From: Streptomyces sp. ISL-10
GTDB lineage: Bacteria > Actinomycetota > Actinomycetes > Streptomycetales > Streptomycetaceae
Direction: 5' to 3'
Length of the DNA stretch: 64,000 nt
NCBI RefSeq assembly: GCF_018614575.1
Contig: NZ_JAGGOJ010000021.1
Span: 1 to 64,000, forward strand
The stretch's first letter is position 1; the number at the start of each line of letters is the position of its first letter. The notes under the pieces were generated by a model. That model saw nothing but the letters and a program-made list of their open reading frames with translations, had not been told where the DNA came from and searched no databases. Below, piece by piece: positions 16,351 through 25,103 of the stretch. A program made the translations under genes and the position numbers.

Positions 16351-16366
16351 TTAGAGCAGCACTCAA
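16351..16366. promoter_or_regulatory. Operator-like palindrome TTAGAGCAGCACTCAA, site 3
   Basis: The third copy abuts site 2 without a gap. Sites 2 and 3 together cover 31 bp between the putative permease promoter and its start codon at 16391, so a bound repressor would block the permease. Confidence 0.62.
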
Positions 16367-16390
16367 ACCGAGAGCAGAGAGGCGAGCCGT

Positions 16391-17812
16391 ATGCCGGTGG
16401 AACAGCGTGGAGTCGACACCATTCCGGAGTCGGAGCGCACCAGCACCCCCAGGGACCTCATATCGATCCTGCTGGGATCCAACCTCTGCCTGGGGGTGAT
16501 CGTCTTCGGCTGGCTGCCCGTCTCCTTCGGCCTCGGCCTGTGGCCCGCGGTCACCTCCGTGGTGGCGGGCACCATCGTGGGCGTCGCGGTCACCGCCCCG
16601 CTCGCCCTCGTGTCCCTGCGGACGGCGACCAATCTCTCCACATCCAGTGGCGCGGCCTTCGGCGTCCGCGGCCGCCTCGTCGGCTCCGTCGTCGGCCTGC
16701 TGCTCTCGCTCGGATACACGGCCCTGACGCTGTGGATCGGCGGCGACGTGATGCTCGGGACGCTTGCCCGGATCGCCGGGGTGTCCACCGGCGGCGTCGC
16801 CCACACCGTGGTCTACGCGCTGCTCGCCGCCTGCACGGTGGTCGGTGCGGTGTACGGCTACCGGCTGCTGCTGCGCCTGAGCCGGATCCTCGCGGTCGGC
16901 ATGACGGTGCTGCTGCTCCTCGGCCTGGTGGCCTACGCCCCCGATCTGACCACCGCCGCCCCGCCGGACACCCCCTACCTGCTCGGCTCGTTCTGGCCGA
17001 CCTGGCTGCTGTCCGCCGTCGCCGCCGGCCTGAGCGGCCCCATCGCCTTCATCACCCTGCTCGGCGACTACACCCGCTACATCTCGCCCGAACGGCACAA
17101 CCCGCGCACGGTCCTGCGGGCGACGTGTGTGGGCCTGACGGCCGGCCTGCTCGTGCCGCAGCTGTTCGGTACGTACACCGCGCTCGCCGCCCGCGCCGGG
17201 CTGGACTACGCGGGGCCGCTGGTCGCCGCCTCCCCCGCCTGGTACGTCATTCCGCTGCTGATCGCCGCGGCGGCCGGGTCGGTCGGCAACGCCGGTCTGA
17301 TGCTGTACTCCATGGGCCTCGACCTGGACGCGATCCTGCCGAAGGCGACGCGCACCCGGGCCACGCTCGTCGTCGCCGCCGTCGCGACGGGGTTCGTCTT
17401 CGCCGGTCACTTCGTGTGGGACGCGCAGTCCGCGATGACATCGTTCGTGCTGCTGCTGACCGCGATCGGCACCCCCTGGGCGGTCATCACGCTGATGACC
17501 CACGTCCGCTGCGGCGGCGAGTACGACGCGGAGGCGCTCCAGGTCTACAACCGGCGTGCGCGCGGCGGCGTCTACTGGTTTCGCGCCGGCTGGCACCCGC
17601 GCGCCACGGCGTCCTGGGCGCTGGGCGCGCTGGTCGGCCTGTTCTCCGTCTCCACCCCGCTGTACGAGGGTCCGCTGCTGCCCCTGACCGGCGGTGTGGA
17701 CTGCAGCTTCATCCTGTCCGGCCTGGTCGGCGGCGTCGCGTACGCCGCACTGGGCACCCGTACGCAGCAGGCCCCGCAGCCTGCGGTGCAGAGTGCGGGG
17801 CCCGGGGCATGA
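16391..17812 (+). CDS. NCS1 family purine/cytosine-type permease
   Basis: The 473-residue membrane protein has about 12 hydrophobic helices. NCS1 features include LISILLGSNLCLGVIVFGWLP in the first helix, the ATNLSTSSGAAFGVRG segment, and GPIAFITLLGDYTRYISPERH near the middle. The family takes up nucleobases, allantoin, hydantoins or related compounds with cations. It diverges from the urease genes and shares their operator-like motifs, so its substrate probably ends up as urea or ammonia. The exact substrate is not deducible. Confidence 0.88.
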   Translation: MPVEQRGVDTIPESERTSTPRDLISILLGSNLCLGVIVFGWLPVSFGLGLWPAVTSVVAGTIVGVAVTAPLALVSLRTATNLSTSSGAAFGVRGRLVGSVVGLLLSLGYTALTLWIGGDVMLGTLARIAGVSTGGVAHTVVYALLAACTVVGAVYGYRLLLRLSRILAVGMTVLLLLGLVAYAPDLTTAAPPDTPYLLGSFWPTWLLSAVAAGLSGPIAFITLLGDYTRYISPERHNPRTVLRATCVGLTAGLLVPQLFGTYTALAARAGLDYAGPLVAASPAWYVIPLLIAAAAGSVGNAGLMLYSMGLDLDAILPKATRTRATLVVAAVATGFVFAGHFVWDAQSAMTSFVLLLTAIGTPWAVITLMTHVRCGGEYDAEALQVYNRRARGGVYWFRAGWHPRATASWALGALVGLFSVSTPLYEGPLLPLTGGVDCSFILSGLVGGVAYAALGTRTQQAPQPAVQSAGPGA

Positions 17813-17820
17813 GCCGTGCG

Positions 17821-17924
17821 TCAGCCGTGCTCGTGGGGTCCGGTGGGTCCGGACTCAGCCGAGCGCGTGGGATCCGATGGGATCCGGACTCAGCCGAGCG
17901 CGTGGGATCCGATGGGATCCGGAC
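17821..17924. repeat. Three 34-35-bp tandem copies echoing the ilvE 3' end
   Basis: Units at 17821-17854, 17855-17889 and 17890-17924 each begin TCAGCCG and end GGAC. The next TCAGCCGAGCTCGTGGGTCC, from 17925, is the actual end of ilvE (stop on the minus strand). Units 2 and 3 are identical; unit 1 differs at several positions. Each repeats the last codons and stop of ilvE, then GGATCC-rich sequence. Confidence 0.9.
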
Positions 17925-19013
17925 TCAGCCGAGCTCGTGGGTCCAGCCGTGGACGTCCTCGGCCCTGCCCGTCTGGATGTCCAGCAGTGCCTTGCGGAGC
18001 TTCATCGTGACCTCGCCCGGCTCGCCGCCGGACTGCGTCCACTCGCCGCCCGCGGACTTCACCCTGCCGACGGGTGTGATGACCGCGGCGGTGCCGCAGG
18101 CGAAGACCTCGGTGAGCGTGCCGTTCTCGGTGTCGGTCCGCCACTGGTCGATGGAGACCCGGCCCTCCTCGGACGTGTAGCCGAGGTCCTTGGCGAGCTG
18201 GAGGAGCGAGTCACGGGTGATGCCCGCGAGCAGGGAGCCGGTGAGCTCGGGCGTGACGATCCTGTCGCCGTACACGAAGTACAGGTTCATGCCGCCCAGC
18301 TCCTCGACCCACTTGTGCTCGACGGCGTCGAGGTAGGCGACCTGGTCGCAGCCCTTGGCGGCCGCTTCGGCCTGGGCGAGGAGGGAGGCGGCGTAGTTGC
18401 CGCCGGTCTTGGCGTCGCCCATGCCGCCGGGGACGGCGCGCACGCGGTCCTCGGAGAGCCAGATCGAGACGGGCTTCACGCCGCCGGGGAAGTACGCGCC
18501 CGCAGGCGAGGCGATGACGATGAAGAGGTACTCGTTGGACGGGCGGACGCCGAGCCCGACCTCGGTGGCGATCATGAACGGGCGCAGGTAGAGCGACTCC
18601 TCGCCGCCGTGCGCCGGCACCCACGCCTTGTCCTGCTCGACGAGCGCGTCACAGGCCGCGATGAACAGGTCGACGGGCAGCTCGGGCATGGCCAGGCGGC
18701 GGGCCGATGACTGGAAGCGCCTGGCGTTGGCCTCGGGGCGGAAGGTGACGACCGAGCCGTCGGGGCGGCGGTAGGCCTTGAGGCCCTCGAAGATCTCCTG
18801 CGCGTAGTGCAGGGTCATGTTGGCCGGGTCGATGGAGAGCGGCGCGTACGGGACGAGCTCGGCGTCGTGCCAGCCGCGGCCCTCGGTCCACTTGATCGTC
18901 ACCATGTGGTCGGTGAAGTGGCGGCCGAATCCCGGATTGGCCAGGATCGCCTCGCGCTCCGCGTCGGTCAGGGGGTGCGAGGAGGGCTTGAGCTCGATCG
19001 TGGGCGTCGTCAT
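17925..19013 (-). CDS. ilvE: Branched-chain amino acid aminotransferase
   Basis: The 362-residue class IV PLP aminotransferase transaminates Val, Leu and Ile with 2-oxoglutarate. Visible hallmarks are FGRHFTDHMVTIKWTEGRGWHDAELVPY, IFEGLKAYRRPDGSVVTFRPEANARRFQSSA, SIWLSEDRVRAVPGGMGDAKTGGNYAASLLAQAEAA (the last block contains the PLP lysine), and EELGGMNLYFVYGD. The start at 19013 is chosen because GAAGGA precedes it; an in-frame ATG 90 bp upstream lies in the leader. A near-perfect 26-bp palindrome is in that leader. leuB is 260 bp upstream on the same strand but has its own terminator. Confidence 0.95.
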   Translation of the reverse strand: MTTPTIELKPSSHPLTDAEREAILANPGFGRHFTDHMVTIKWTEGRGWHDAELVPYAPLSIDPANMTLHYAQEIFEGLKAYRRPDGSVVTFRPEANARRFQSSARRLAMPELPVDLFIAACDALVEQDKAWVPAHGGEESLYLRPFMIATEVGLGVRPSNEYLFIVIASPAGAYFPGGVKPVSIWLSEDRVRAVPGGMGDAKTGGNYAASLLAQAEAAAKGCDQVAYLDAVEHKWVEELGGMNLYFVYGDRIVTPELTGSLLAGITRDSLLQLAKDLGYTSEEGRVSIDQWRTDTENGTLTEVFACGTAAVITPVGRVKSAGGEWTQSGGEPGEVTMKLRKALLDIQTGRAEDVHGWTHELG

Positions 19014-19059
19014 GAGTGCAGTGTCCTTCACCGGTTGTTGTGATGGACCGCGCTCACGC

Positions 19060-19085
19060 CGACTGCTTGGACGTCCGAGCAGTCG
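19060..19085. promoter_or_regulatory. 26-bp near-perfect palindrome in the ilvE leader
   Basis: CGACTGCT and AGCAGTCG flank the palindromic core GGACGTCC; only the pair at 19068/19077 mismatches. It is 47 bp upstream of the ilvE start. It could be an operator for a dimeric regulator or a strong leader hairpin. No U-run follows, so it is not a terminator. Confidence 0.6.
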
Positions 19086-19193
19086 CCGGCTGACGCGGCC
19101 CACGTTCGATTATCGCGTGCGTGGGACCGGTCAGGGAACGGCGTGGGTGCGGCCCAGGGTTCGATGGTGGCACCCGGTGGCCGCACAGGAAAA

Positions 19194-19227
19194 GCCGCCG
19201 GGCGCAGTGGGAATGCGACCCGGCGGC
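19194..19227 (-). terminator. Terminator of leuB
   Basis: GCCGCCGGG pairs with CCCGGCGGC around a 16-nt loop. On the minus strand TTTTCC follows. It lies 46 bp beyond the leuB stop. Confidence 0.8.
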
Positions 19228-19272
19228 TTCTGGGGGGTCCGGGGACTCCCCGGATGAAGGTGGTCCGGCGGG

Positions 19273-20316
<1,044 letters not shown>

Positions 20317-20400
20317 GTCGGCACCCTACTCCCGGTCCCATTGCTTGACACGCCGCGTCCACGATGTGGACCCCCGTGTCGGCCGGAGACGTTACGGCGA

Positions 20401-20529
20401 TCAGTGGCCGGTCGAGCCGCCGTTGTCCCGGCGGTCGAGGGCGCGCTGCAGGGCCGCGGCGGCGTTCCTGCGGTCGGTCTCGCTGGTGCGGGAGGAGTGG
20501 CGGACGCGGCGGACGGTCTCAGCGGGCAT
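20401..20529 (-). CDS. Small conserved protein, 42 residues, unknown function
   Basis: MPAETVRRVRHSSRTSETDR begins a 42-residue basic protein ending NGGSTGH. AAGGAG is placed about 9 bp before the ATG, which fixes this start rather than the longer frame beginning 87 bp earlier. I recall similar short proteins near leuB in other streptomycetes, which I cannot check here. It has no membrane segment or known motif, and the Arg- and Ser-rich helix-prone sequence suggests nucleic-acid or protein binding at most. A long, AT-richer leader precedes it. Confidence 0.6.
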   Translation of the reverse strand: MPAETVRRVRHSSRTSETDRRNAAAALQRALDRRDNGGSTGH

Positions 20530-20727
20530 GGTGATCGACTCCTTGGAATCAGAAGAGATTTCGAAGGCGCCGGAAGGGGCGGGGAGCGTGCCGCAGGGGT
20601 TGCCTGCCTCAGGCACGGGCTCATGGCCGCCATTCGCTGGATCGAGCGAGACGTTCGGCTCCTACAAAGCTAGGCCAGCCACGCGCTCCTGTCTCCACAA
20701 TTACTCGGACTTCCTACTATCTGAGAC

Positions 20728-21000
20728 GTGATCATCGTCGGACGCGGTGAAGGTCGGGTAGCTCAGCCACCTAGGTTGTATACCTATCTAGCTGGTGGCG
20801 GGACGCTGTACCCGGTGCTCAACCGGCTCGAGCAAGCCGGGCTCGTGGTGGGCGAGTTCAGGGCCGCGGAGCGCGGGCCCGGACGCCGCTACTACCGCCT
20901 CACCGACCAGGGGCGGGGACGTCTGGCCGCCGAGAGCGGGGCCTGGCTCGACTTCCACACGGCTGTCAGGGACAAGCTGTCCGCAGGGGGAACACCATGA
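20728..21000 (+). pseudogene. PadR-type regulator missing its DNA-binding N-terminus
   Basis: From about residue 24 (GGGTLYPVLNRLEQAGLVVGEFRAAERGPGRRYYRLTDQGRGRLAAE) this is the second half of a PadR winged-helix domain. The first ~40 residues, with the helices that position the recognition helix, are missing. In their place the frame reads MIIVGRGEGRVAQPPRLYTY, and its DNA contains CTAGGTTGTATACCTATCTAG, which looks like promoter/operator sequence. A deletion joining the operator region to the middle of the gene explains this. The stop overlaps the next start in ATGA, the normal coupling of PadR-membrane protein pairs. Confidence 0.65.
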
Positions 21001-21719
21001 CCACCGACCACACCGGCTACTTCGAGGAACTCGCCTCCGCGCTGCGCGCGGCGCAGGTCCCTGAGGAGCGGACCGCCGTGACCGTCGCGGACCTGACCGC
21101 CTATCTGGCGGAGACGGGCACCGCGCCCGAAGAGGAGTTCGGCCCGGCAGCGGCCTTCGCCGCACAACTGGGCACCGCCACACCCGCGGTGACCGGGCCG
21201 CCCGGCGAGGCGGAGACCTGGACATGGACGGCCGACGTCTACAACGACCGCCGGCTGCTCGCGCTCCACGGCGACCAGGGCTGGGAGGTGGAACGCCTGG
21301 ACGCACTCGGCCGGTTCGTGTGCCGGCGCACCCCCGGCACCGCGCTCCGCTGGGAGTACCGCCGCGAGATCGTGGGCGGCCGGCGCGAGGAGGTGCTCGG
21401 CCGACTCGTTCCGGAGGGCTGGGAGCCGTGCGGCGAGTGGTTCTTCTACGCGTATTTCAAACGCCCCGAGGCGGCGAGCGCCGGCCCGGCCGCCACACTC
21501 GACACACTGCCGACGCGGCCGGCGCGGTCGTGGTACATCGGCGTCAAGGGGTGGGCCGTCAGTGCGGGTTGGCTGGTGGCCGTGGTGGTGATCCTGGTCG
21601 CGTACTACAGCCGCCACGTGGACTTCGCGGTCGCGTTCCCGGTGTTGCTGGCGGGGACGTTCGGCATGACGTACTGGGTCAGGCGCACGGTCGCCAGGAG
21701 CAGCGACGCGGCGACCTGA
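20997..21719 (+). CDS. PadR-associated HAAS/DUF1700-like membrane protein
   Basis: The 240-residue protein starts with a helical ~55-residue domain (DHTGYFEELASALRAAQVPEERTAVTVADLTAYLAETG), like the HAAS/DUF1700 signal-relay domains encoded next to PadR regulators. A middle region (about 70-160, NDRRLLALHGDQGWEVERLDALGRFVCRRTPG ... EPCGEWFFYAYFKRP) resembles DUF2812-type domains. Two membrane helices lie at about 183-202 and 207-225. Such proteins are thought to sense membrane state under PadR control. Its start overlaps the stop of the truncated PadR gene, so its regulation is probably altered in this strain. Confidence 0.7.
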   Translation: MTTDHTGYFEELASALRAAQVPEERTAVTVADLTAYLAETGTAPEEEFGPAAAFAAQLGTATPAVTGPPGEAETWTWTADVYNDRRLLALHGDQGWEVERLDALGRFVCRRTPGTALRWEYRREIVGGRREEVLGRLVPEGWEPCGEWFFYAYFKRPEAASAGPAATLDTLPTRPARSWYIGVKGWAVSAGWLVAVVVILVAYYSRHVDFAVAFPVLLAGTFGMTYWVRRTVARSSDAAT

Positions 21720-21905
21720 CCGGCGCCTCCCTCCCTCACCGCTTCCTGGAGCGGGGGCGAGGACACCGCGCCAAGCTCGATACAGCCGCGGGGGCCCGCC
21801 TTCACGCGCCGGCGCAGGGGGAGGGAGTCCGGGGCGGGAAGGGGGCGGGGAGGGGGCCGGCTCCGCGCAGCGGCCCCGCCACCCCGCCCCCGCGGCGCGG
21901 CCGCG

Positions 21906-22310
21906 TCAGAGCCTGCCGCCGGTGAGGCGGGAGAGGGGGCCGCGCCGGCGCAGCCCGGCCCGGCGGCCGAGCGCGTACGAGCCGGCCACCGCGGTGGCGA
22001 CACCCGTACCCGCCCCGGCCACTATGGCCTTGCGCGCCTTGACGAGGGTCCACACCGTCCCGGCCTTGCCGACGGTCGCGCCCACCACGGCGGAGGCTGC
22101 GTGCTGGACGGTCCGGGCCGCCGATGCGGCCTTCTCGGTGGCCGCGCCGCCGATGCCCTGGGCGACTTCCCCGGTACGGCGAGCGGCGTCCTGCGCCTTG
22201 GCGGACGTCGTGGCCGGAGCGTCGGCAGCGGCCCGGGCCCCTCTCTGCGCGGCGGCGGTCGCCTTCTTCGTCGTACGTGCCTGTGTCGTCTTCTTCTCGG
22301 TCTCAGCCAT
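21906..22310 (-). CDS. Ala-rich hypothetical protein
   Basis: The 134-residue protein starts MAETEKKTTQARTTKKATAA and is dominated by Ala, Thr and Lys up to about residue 45. An Ala-rich amphipathic stretch and a possible weak membrane helix follow (about 88-115, KARKAIVAGAGTGVATAVAGSYALG), and it ends in an Arg-rich tail. The first ATG of the longer frame, 117 bp upstream, lies in the divergent promoter region and was not used. I recognise no family. It diverges from the DUF1206 gene. Confidence 0.6.
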   Translation of the reverse strand: MAETEKKTTQARTTKKATAAAQRGARAAADAPATTSAKAQDAARRTGEVAQGIGGAATEKAASAARTVQHAASAVVGATVGKAGTVWTLVKARKAIVAGAGTGVATAVAGSYALGRRAGLRRRGPLSRLTGGRL

Positions 22311-22425
22311 GCCGTTCGGGTATCCGCCCTCGCCGTCCGCAAACTGAGCCGCCGTCACGGAGCGTCGAGGCCCCACGCCCGTTTTCGCCGTGACGGCCCG
22401 GGCATCCGCGTACCGGAGGTGGCCC

Positions 22426-23259
22426 ATGAACGCACGTACGATGACGATCCACGGCCGGGCGGGTGCCCGCCGGGTGGCGAACAGTTCCGTCGTCGAATCT
22501 GCCGCGCGTTGGGGGTTCGTGGCGCGGGGAGTTATCTACCTGCTCGTCGGGGTGCTCGCCCTGCACATCGCCTTCGGCGACGGCGGCCGGCAGGCCGACC
22601 GGGGCGGTGCTCTCGCCGAACTGTCCGAGCAGCCGTTCGGCTCCCTGCTGCTGTGGACGCTGGGGGCCGGACTGGTCGGCATGGCGCTGTGGCGACTGTC
22701 GGAGGCGCTGTTCGCAGCGGGCGGAGCCGATGGCCACAGGACCGGCAAGCGACTGCTGTCGGCGGGGCGTTGCCTCTTCTACGCGTTCGTCGCCTACTCG
22801 GTCCTGGCGTTCGCCGCGGGCGAGAGCGGGAGCGGCTCGAGCGACAAGCAGTCCCAGGACGTGACGGCCCGGGCGCTGGAACTGCCGGCCGGGCAGTGGA
22901 TCGTCGGCGTGGCCGGTGCCGGCATAGTCGTCGCCGGTGCCTGGGTGGCCGTGCGCGCGGCGCTGCGCAAGTACGGCAAGCATCTCAAGCGGGGCGCCAT
23001 GTCCCGCCGGGCACGGCAGTTCGTCGACGTGACGGGTGTCGGCGGCGGCGTGGCACGTGGCTTGCTGTTCGCGGCTGTCGGCGTGTTCCTGGTGCGTGCC
23101 GCGATCGCCTATGAGCCGGACCGGGCGAAGGGCTTCGACGACACGCTGCGCTCGTTCGCCGGGACCCCGGCCGGTCCGTGGCTGCTGGTGCTGGTGGCCG
23201 CCGGTCTGGTGCTGTTCGGCTTCTTCTCGTTCGGCATGGCGCGCTGGCGCCGGGTCTGA
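22426..23259 (+). CDS. DUF1206 family membrane protein
   Basis: The 277-residue protein starts at MNARTMTIHGRAGARR with GGAGG in front. It contains three related modules of about 70-80 residues, each with a pair of membrane helices: AARWGFVARGVIYLLVGVLAL, then GRCLFYAFVAYSVLAFAAGE, then VGGGVARGLLFAAVGVFLVRAA. The second helix of each module is rich in Gly, Val and Leu (LLWTLGAGLVGMALWRLSEA and similar). This is the DUF1206 arrangement. Function is unknown; it is an integral cytoplasmic-membrane protein. Confidence 0.88.
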   Translation: MNARTMTIHGRAGARRVANSSVVESAARWGFVARGVIYLLVGVLALHIAFGDGGRQADRGGALAELSEQPFGSLLLWTLGAGLVGMALWRLSEALFAAGGADGHRTGKRLLSAGRCLFYAFVAYSVLAFAAGESGSGSSDKQSQDVTARALELPAGQWIVGVAGAGIVVAGAWVAVRAALRKYGKHLKRGAMSRRARQFVDVTGVGGGVARGLLFAAVGVFLVRAAIAYEPDRAKGFDDTLRSFAGTPAGPWLLVLVAAGLVLFGFFSFGMARWRRV

Positions 23260-23317
23260 GCGAGGCAGCACGTCGGCGCCCGGGACGGGCGAGGCAGGCC
23301 GAGTGCGCGAGGCTCCG

Positions 23318-23345
23318 CAGTGCGGTGGTCACAGTGCGGTGGTCA
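23318..23345. repeat. 14-bp tandem duplication CAGTGCGGTGGTCA
   Basis: Two identical 14-bp copies (23318-23331, 23332-23345) lie between the DUF1206 gene and the pruA terminator. No function is apparent. Confidence 0.85.
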
Positions 23346-23353
23346 CATGGAAG

Positions 23354-23391
23354 CCGCCCCCGTTCCGGCGTGGGGGCCGGGACGGGGGCGG
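23354..23391 (-). terminator. Terminator of the proline-catabolism operon
   Basis: CCGCCCCCGT (23354-23363) pairs with ACGGGGGCGG (23382-23391), with further pairing inside the loop. It lies 22 bp beyond the pruA stop and faces the converging DUF1206 gene, so it may serve both. Confidence 0.75.
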
Positions 23392-23412
23392 AGCCTTGGG
23401 GCGACCGGTCAG

Positions 23413-25044
23413 TCAGCCCATGTGCGGGTAGGAATAGTCCGTCGGCGGGACCAGGGTCTCCTTGATCGCACGGGTCAGCGTCCAGCGCATCAGGTTCTGC
23501 GGGGCGCCGGCCTTGTCGTTGGTGCCGGAGGCGCGGCCGCCGCCGAAGGGCTGCTGGCCGACGACGGCGCCGGTCGACTTGTCGTTGATGTAGAAGTTGC
23601 CCGCCGCGTAGCGGAGCTTGTCCATCGCGTCGGCCGCGGCGGCCCGGTCACCGGCGATGATCGAGCCGGTCAGCGCGTACGCCGACACCGACTCCATCTG
23701 CTCCAGCATCTCCTCGTACTTGTCGTCCTCGTAGACGTGGACGGCGAGGATGGGGCCGAAGTACTCGGTCGTGAAGACCTCGTTCTCGGGGTCCGCGCAC
23801 TCGATGACCGTCGGGCGGACGAAGTAGCCGACCGAGTCGTCGTAGGTGCCGCCCGCGACGATGGTGCAGGACGGGTCGGACGTGGCGCGGTCGATCGCCG
23901 CCTTGTTCTTGGCGAACGCGCGCTCGTCGATCACGGCGCCGATGAAGTTCGTCAGGTCGGTGACGTCACCCATCCTGATGCCGTCGACCTCGGCTGCGAA
24001 CTCCTCCTTGAAGCCGGAGTTCCAGATCGAGGCGGGGACGTACGCACGCGAGGACGCGGAGCACTTCTGGCCCTGGAACTCGAACGAGCCGCGGGTGAGC
24101 GCGGTCTTCAGGACGGCGCGGTCGGCGCTCGGGTGCGCGACGACGAAGTCCTTGCCGCCCGTCTCCCCGACGATGCGCGGGTAGGAGCGGTACTTCTCGA
24201 TGTTGCTGCCGACCGTCTTCCACAGGTGCTGGAAGGTCTTGGTCGAGCCGGTGAAGTGGATACCGGCGAGCATCGGGTGGTGCAGGGCCACCTCCGAGAC
24301 GGCGATGCCGTCGCCCGTCACCAGGTTGATGACGCCCTTGGGCAGACCGGCCTCCTCCAGCAGCTGCATCAGCAGAACGGCGGCATGGGTCTGGGTCGGG
24401 GACGGCTTCCAGACGACGACGTTGCCCATGAGCGCGGGCGCGGTCGGCAGGTTGCCGGCGATGGCGGTGAAGTTGAACGGGGTGATCGCGTAGACGAAGC
24501 CCTCGAGCGGGCGGTGGTCGAGGCGGTTCCACACGCCCGGCGAGTTCGCCGGGGGCTGCTCGGCGAGCAGGTCCCGGGCGTACTTGACGTTGAAGCGCCA
24601 GAAGTCGATCAGCTCGCAGGGGGTGTCGATCTCGGCCTGCTGCGCGGTCTTGGACTGACCGAGCATGGTGGAGGCGGCGAGCGTCTCGCGCCACGGGCCG
24701 GCCAGCAGCTCGGCGGCGCGCAGGATGATCGCGGCGCGGTCGTCGAACGACATCGCGCGCCAGGCCGGGGCGGCGGCGAGCGCGGCGTCGATCGCGTCCT
24801 GCGCGTCCTGCTGGGTGGCGTGCGCGCCGGTGCCGATGACGGCCTTGTGGTTGTGCGGCTGCACGACGTCGAAGCGCTCACCGCCGCCGAGCCGCTTGAC
24901 GCCGCCGATGGTCATCGACAGCTCGATCGGGTTCTCGGCGAGCTCCTTGAGCTTGGCCTCGAGGCGGGCGCGCTCGGGGGAACCGGGGGCGTAGCCGTGC
25001 ACCGGCTCGTTGACCGGCGCGGGGACCTGGGTGACAGCGTCCAT
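23413..25044 (-). CDS. pruA: L-glutamate gamma-semialdehyde dehydrogenase
   Basis: The 543-residue aldehyde dehydrogenase carries MSFDDRAAIILRAAELLAGPWRETLAASTMLGQSKTAQQAEID and FTAIAGNLPTAPALMGNVVVWKPS. The catalytic glutamate region (IVGETGGKDFVVAHPSAD) and the catalytic cysteine in GQKCSASSRAYVP are also present. It oxidises glutamate semialdehyde/pyrroline-5-carboxylate to glutamate with NAD+, the second step of proline degradation. It follows the proline dehydrogenase gene by 59 bp with AAGGAG before its ATG, so the two form an operon controlled by the divergent PucR-type regulator. Confidence 0.95.
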   Translation of the reverse strand: MDAVTQVPAPVNEPVHGYAPGSPERARLEAKLKELAENPIELSMTIGGVKRLGGGERFDVVQPHNHKAVIGTGAHATQQDAQDAIDAALAAAPAWRAMSFDDRAAIILRAAELLAGPWRETLAASTMLGQSKTAQQAEIDTPCELIDFWRFNVKYARDLLAEQPPANSPGVWNRLDHRPLEGFVYAITPFNFTAIAGNLPTAPALMGNVVVWKPSPTQTHAAVLLMQLLEEAGLPKGVINLVTGDGIAVSEVALHHPMLAGIHFTGSTKTFQHLWKTVGSNIEKYRSYPRIVGETGGKDFVVAHPSADRAVLKTALTRGSFEFQGQKCSASSRAYVPASIWNSGFKEEFAAEVDGIRMGDVTDLTNFIGAVIDERAFAKNKAAIDRATSDPSCTIVAGGTYDDSVGYFVRPTVIECADPENEVFTTEYFGPILAVHVYEDDKYEEMLEQMESVSAYALTGSIIAGDRAAAADAMDKLRYAAGNFYINDKSTGAVVGQQPFGGGRASGTNDKAGAPQNLMRWTLTRAIKETLVPPTDYSYPHMG

Positions 25045-25103
25045 GAGTTCGGTGACTCCTTTGCGAGGGTGGGGAGGGCTCGGCCCTCGAATCGGTTCCG
25101 GGG

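Noticed and set aside
15541..18180. 879-codon plus-strand frame across urease, permease and ilvE
   Set aside because: It crosses genes with clear identities on both strands and has Arg/Gly/Ala-biased composition typical of shadows.
21720..21905. Possible small gene between the HAAS gene and the Ala-rich gene
   Set aside because: Only GC-biased frames without start signals; no recognisable protein.
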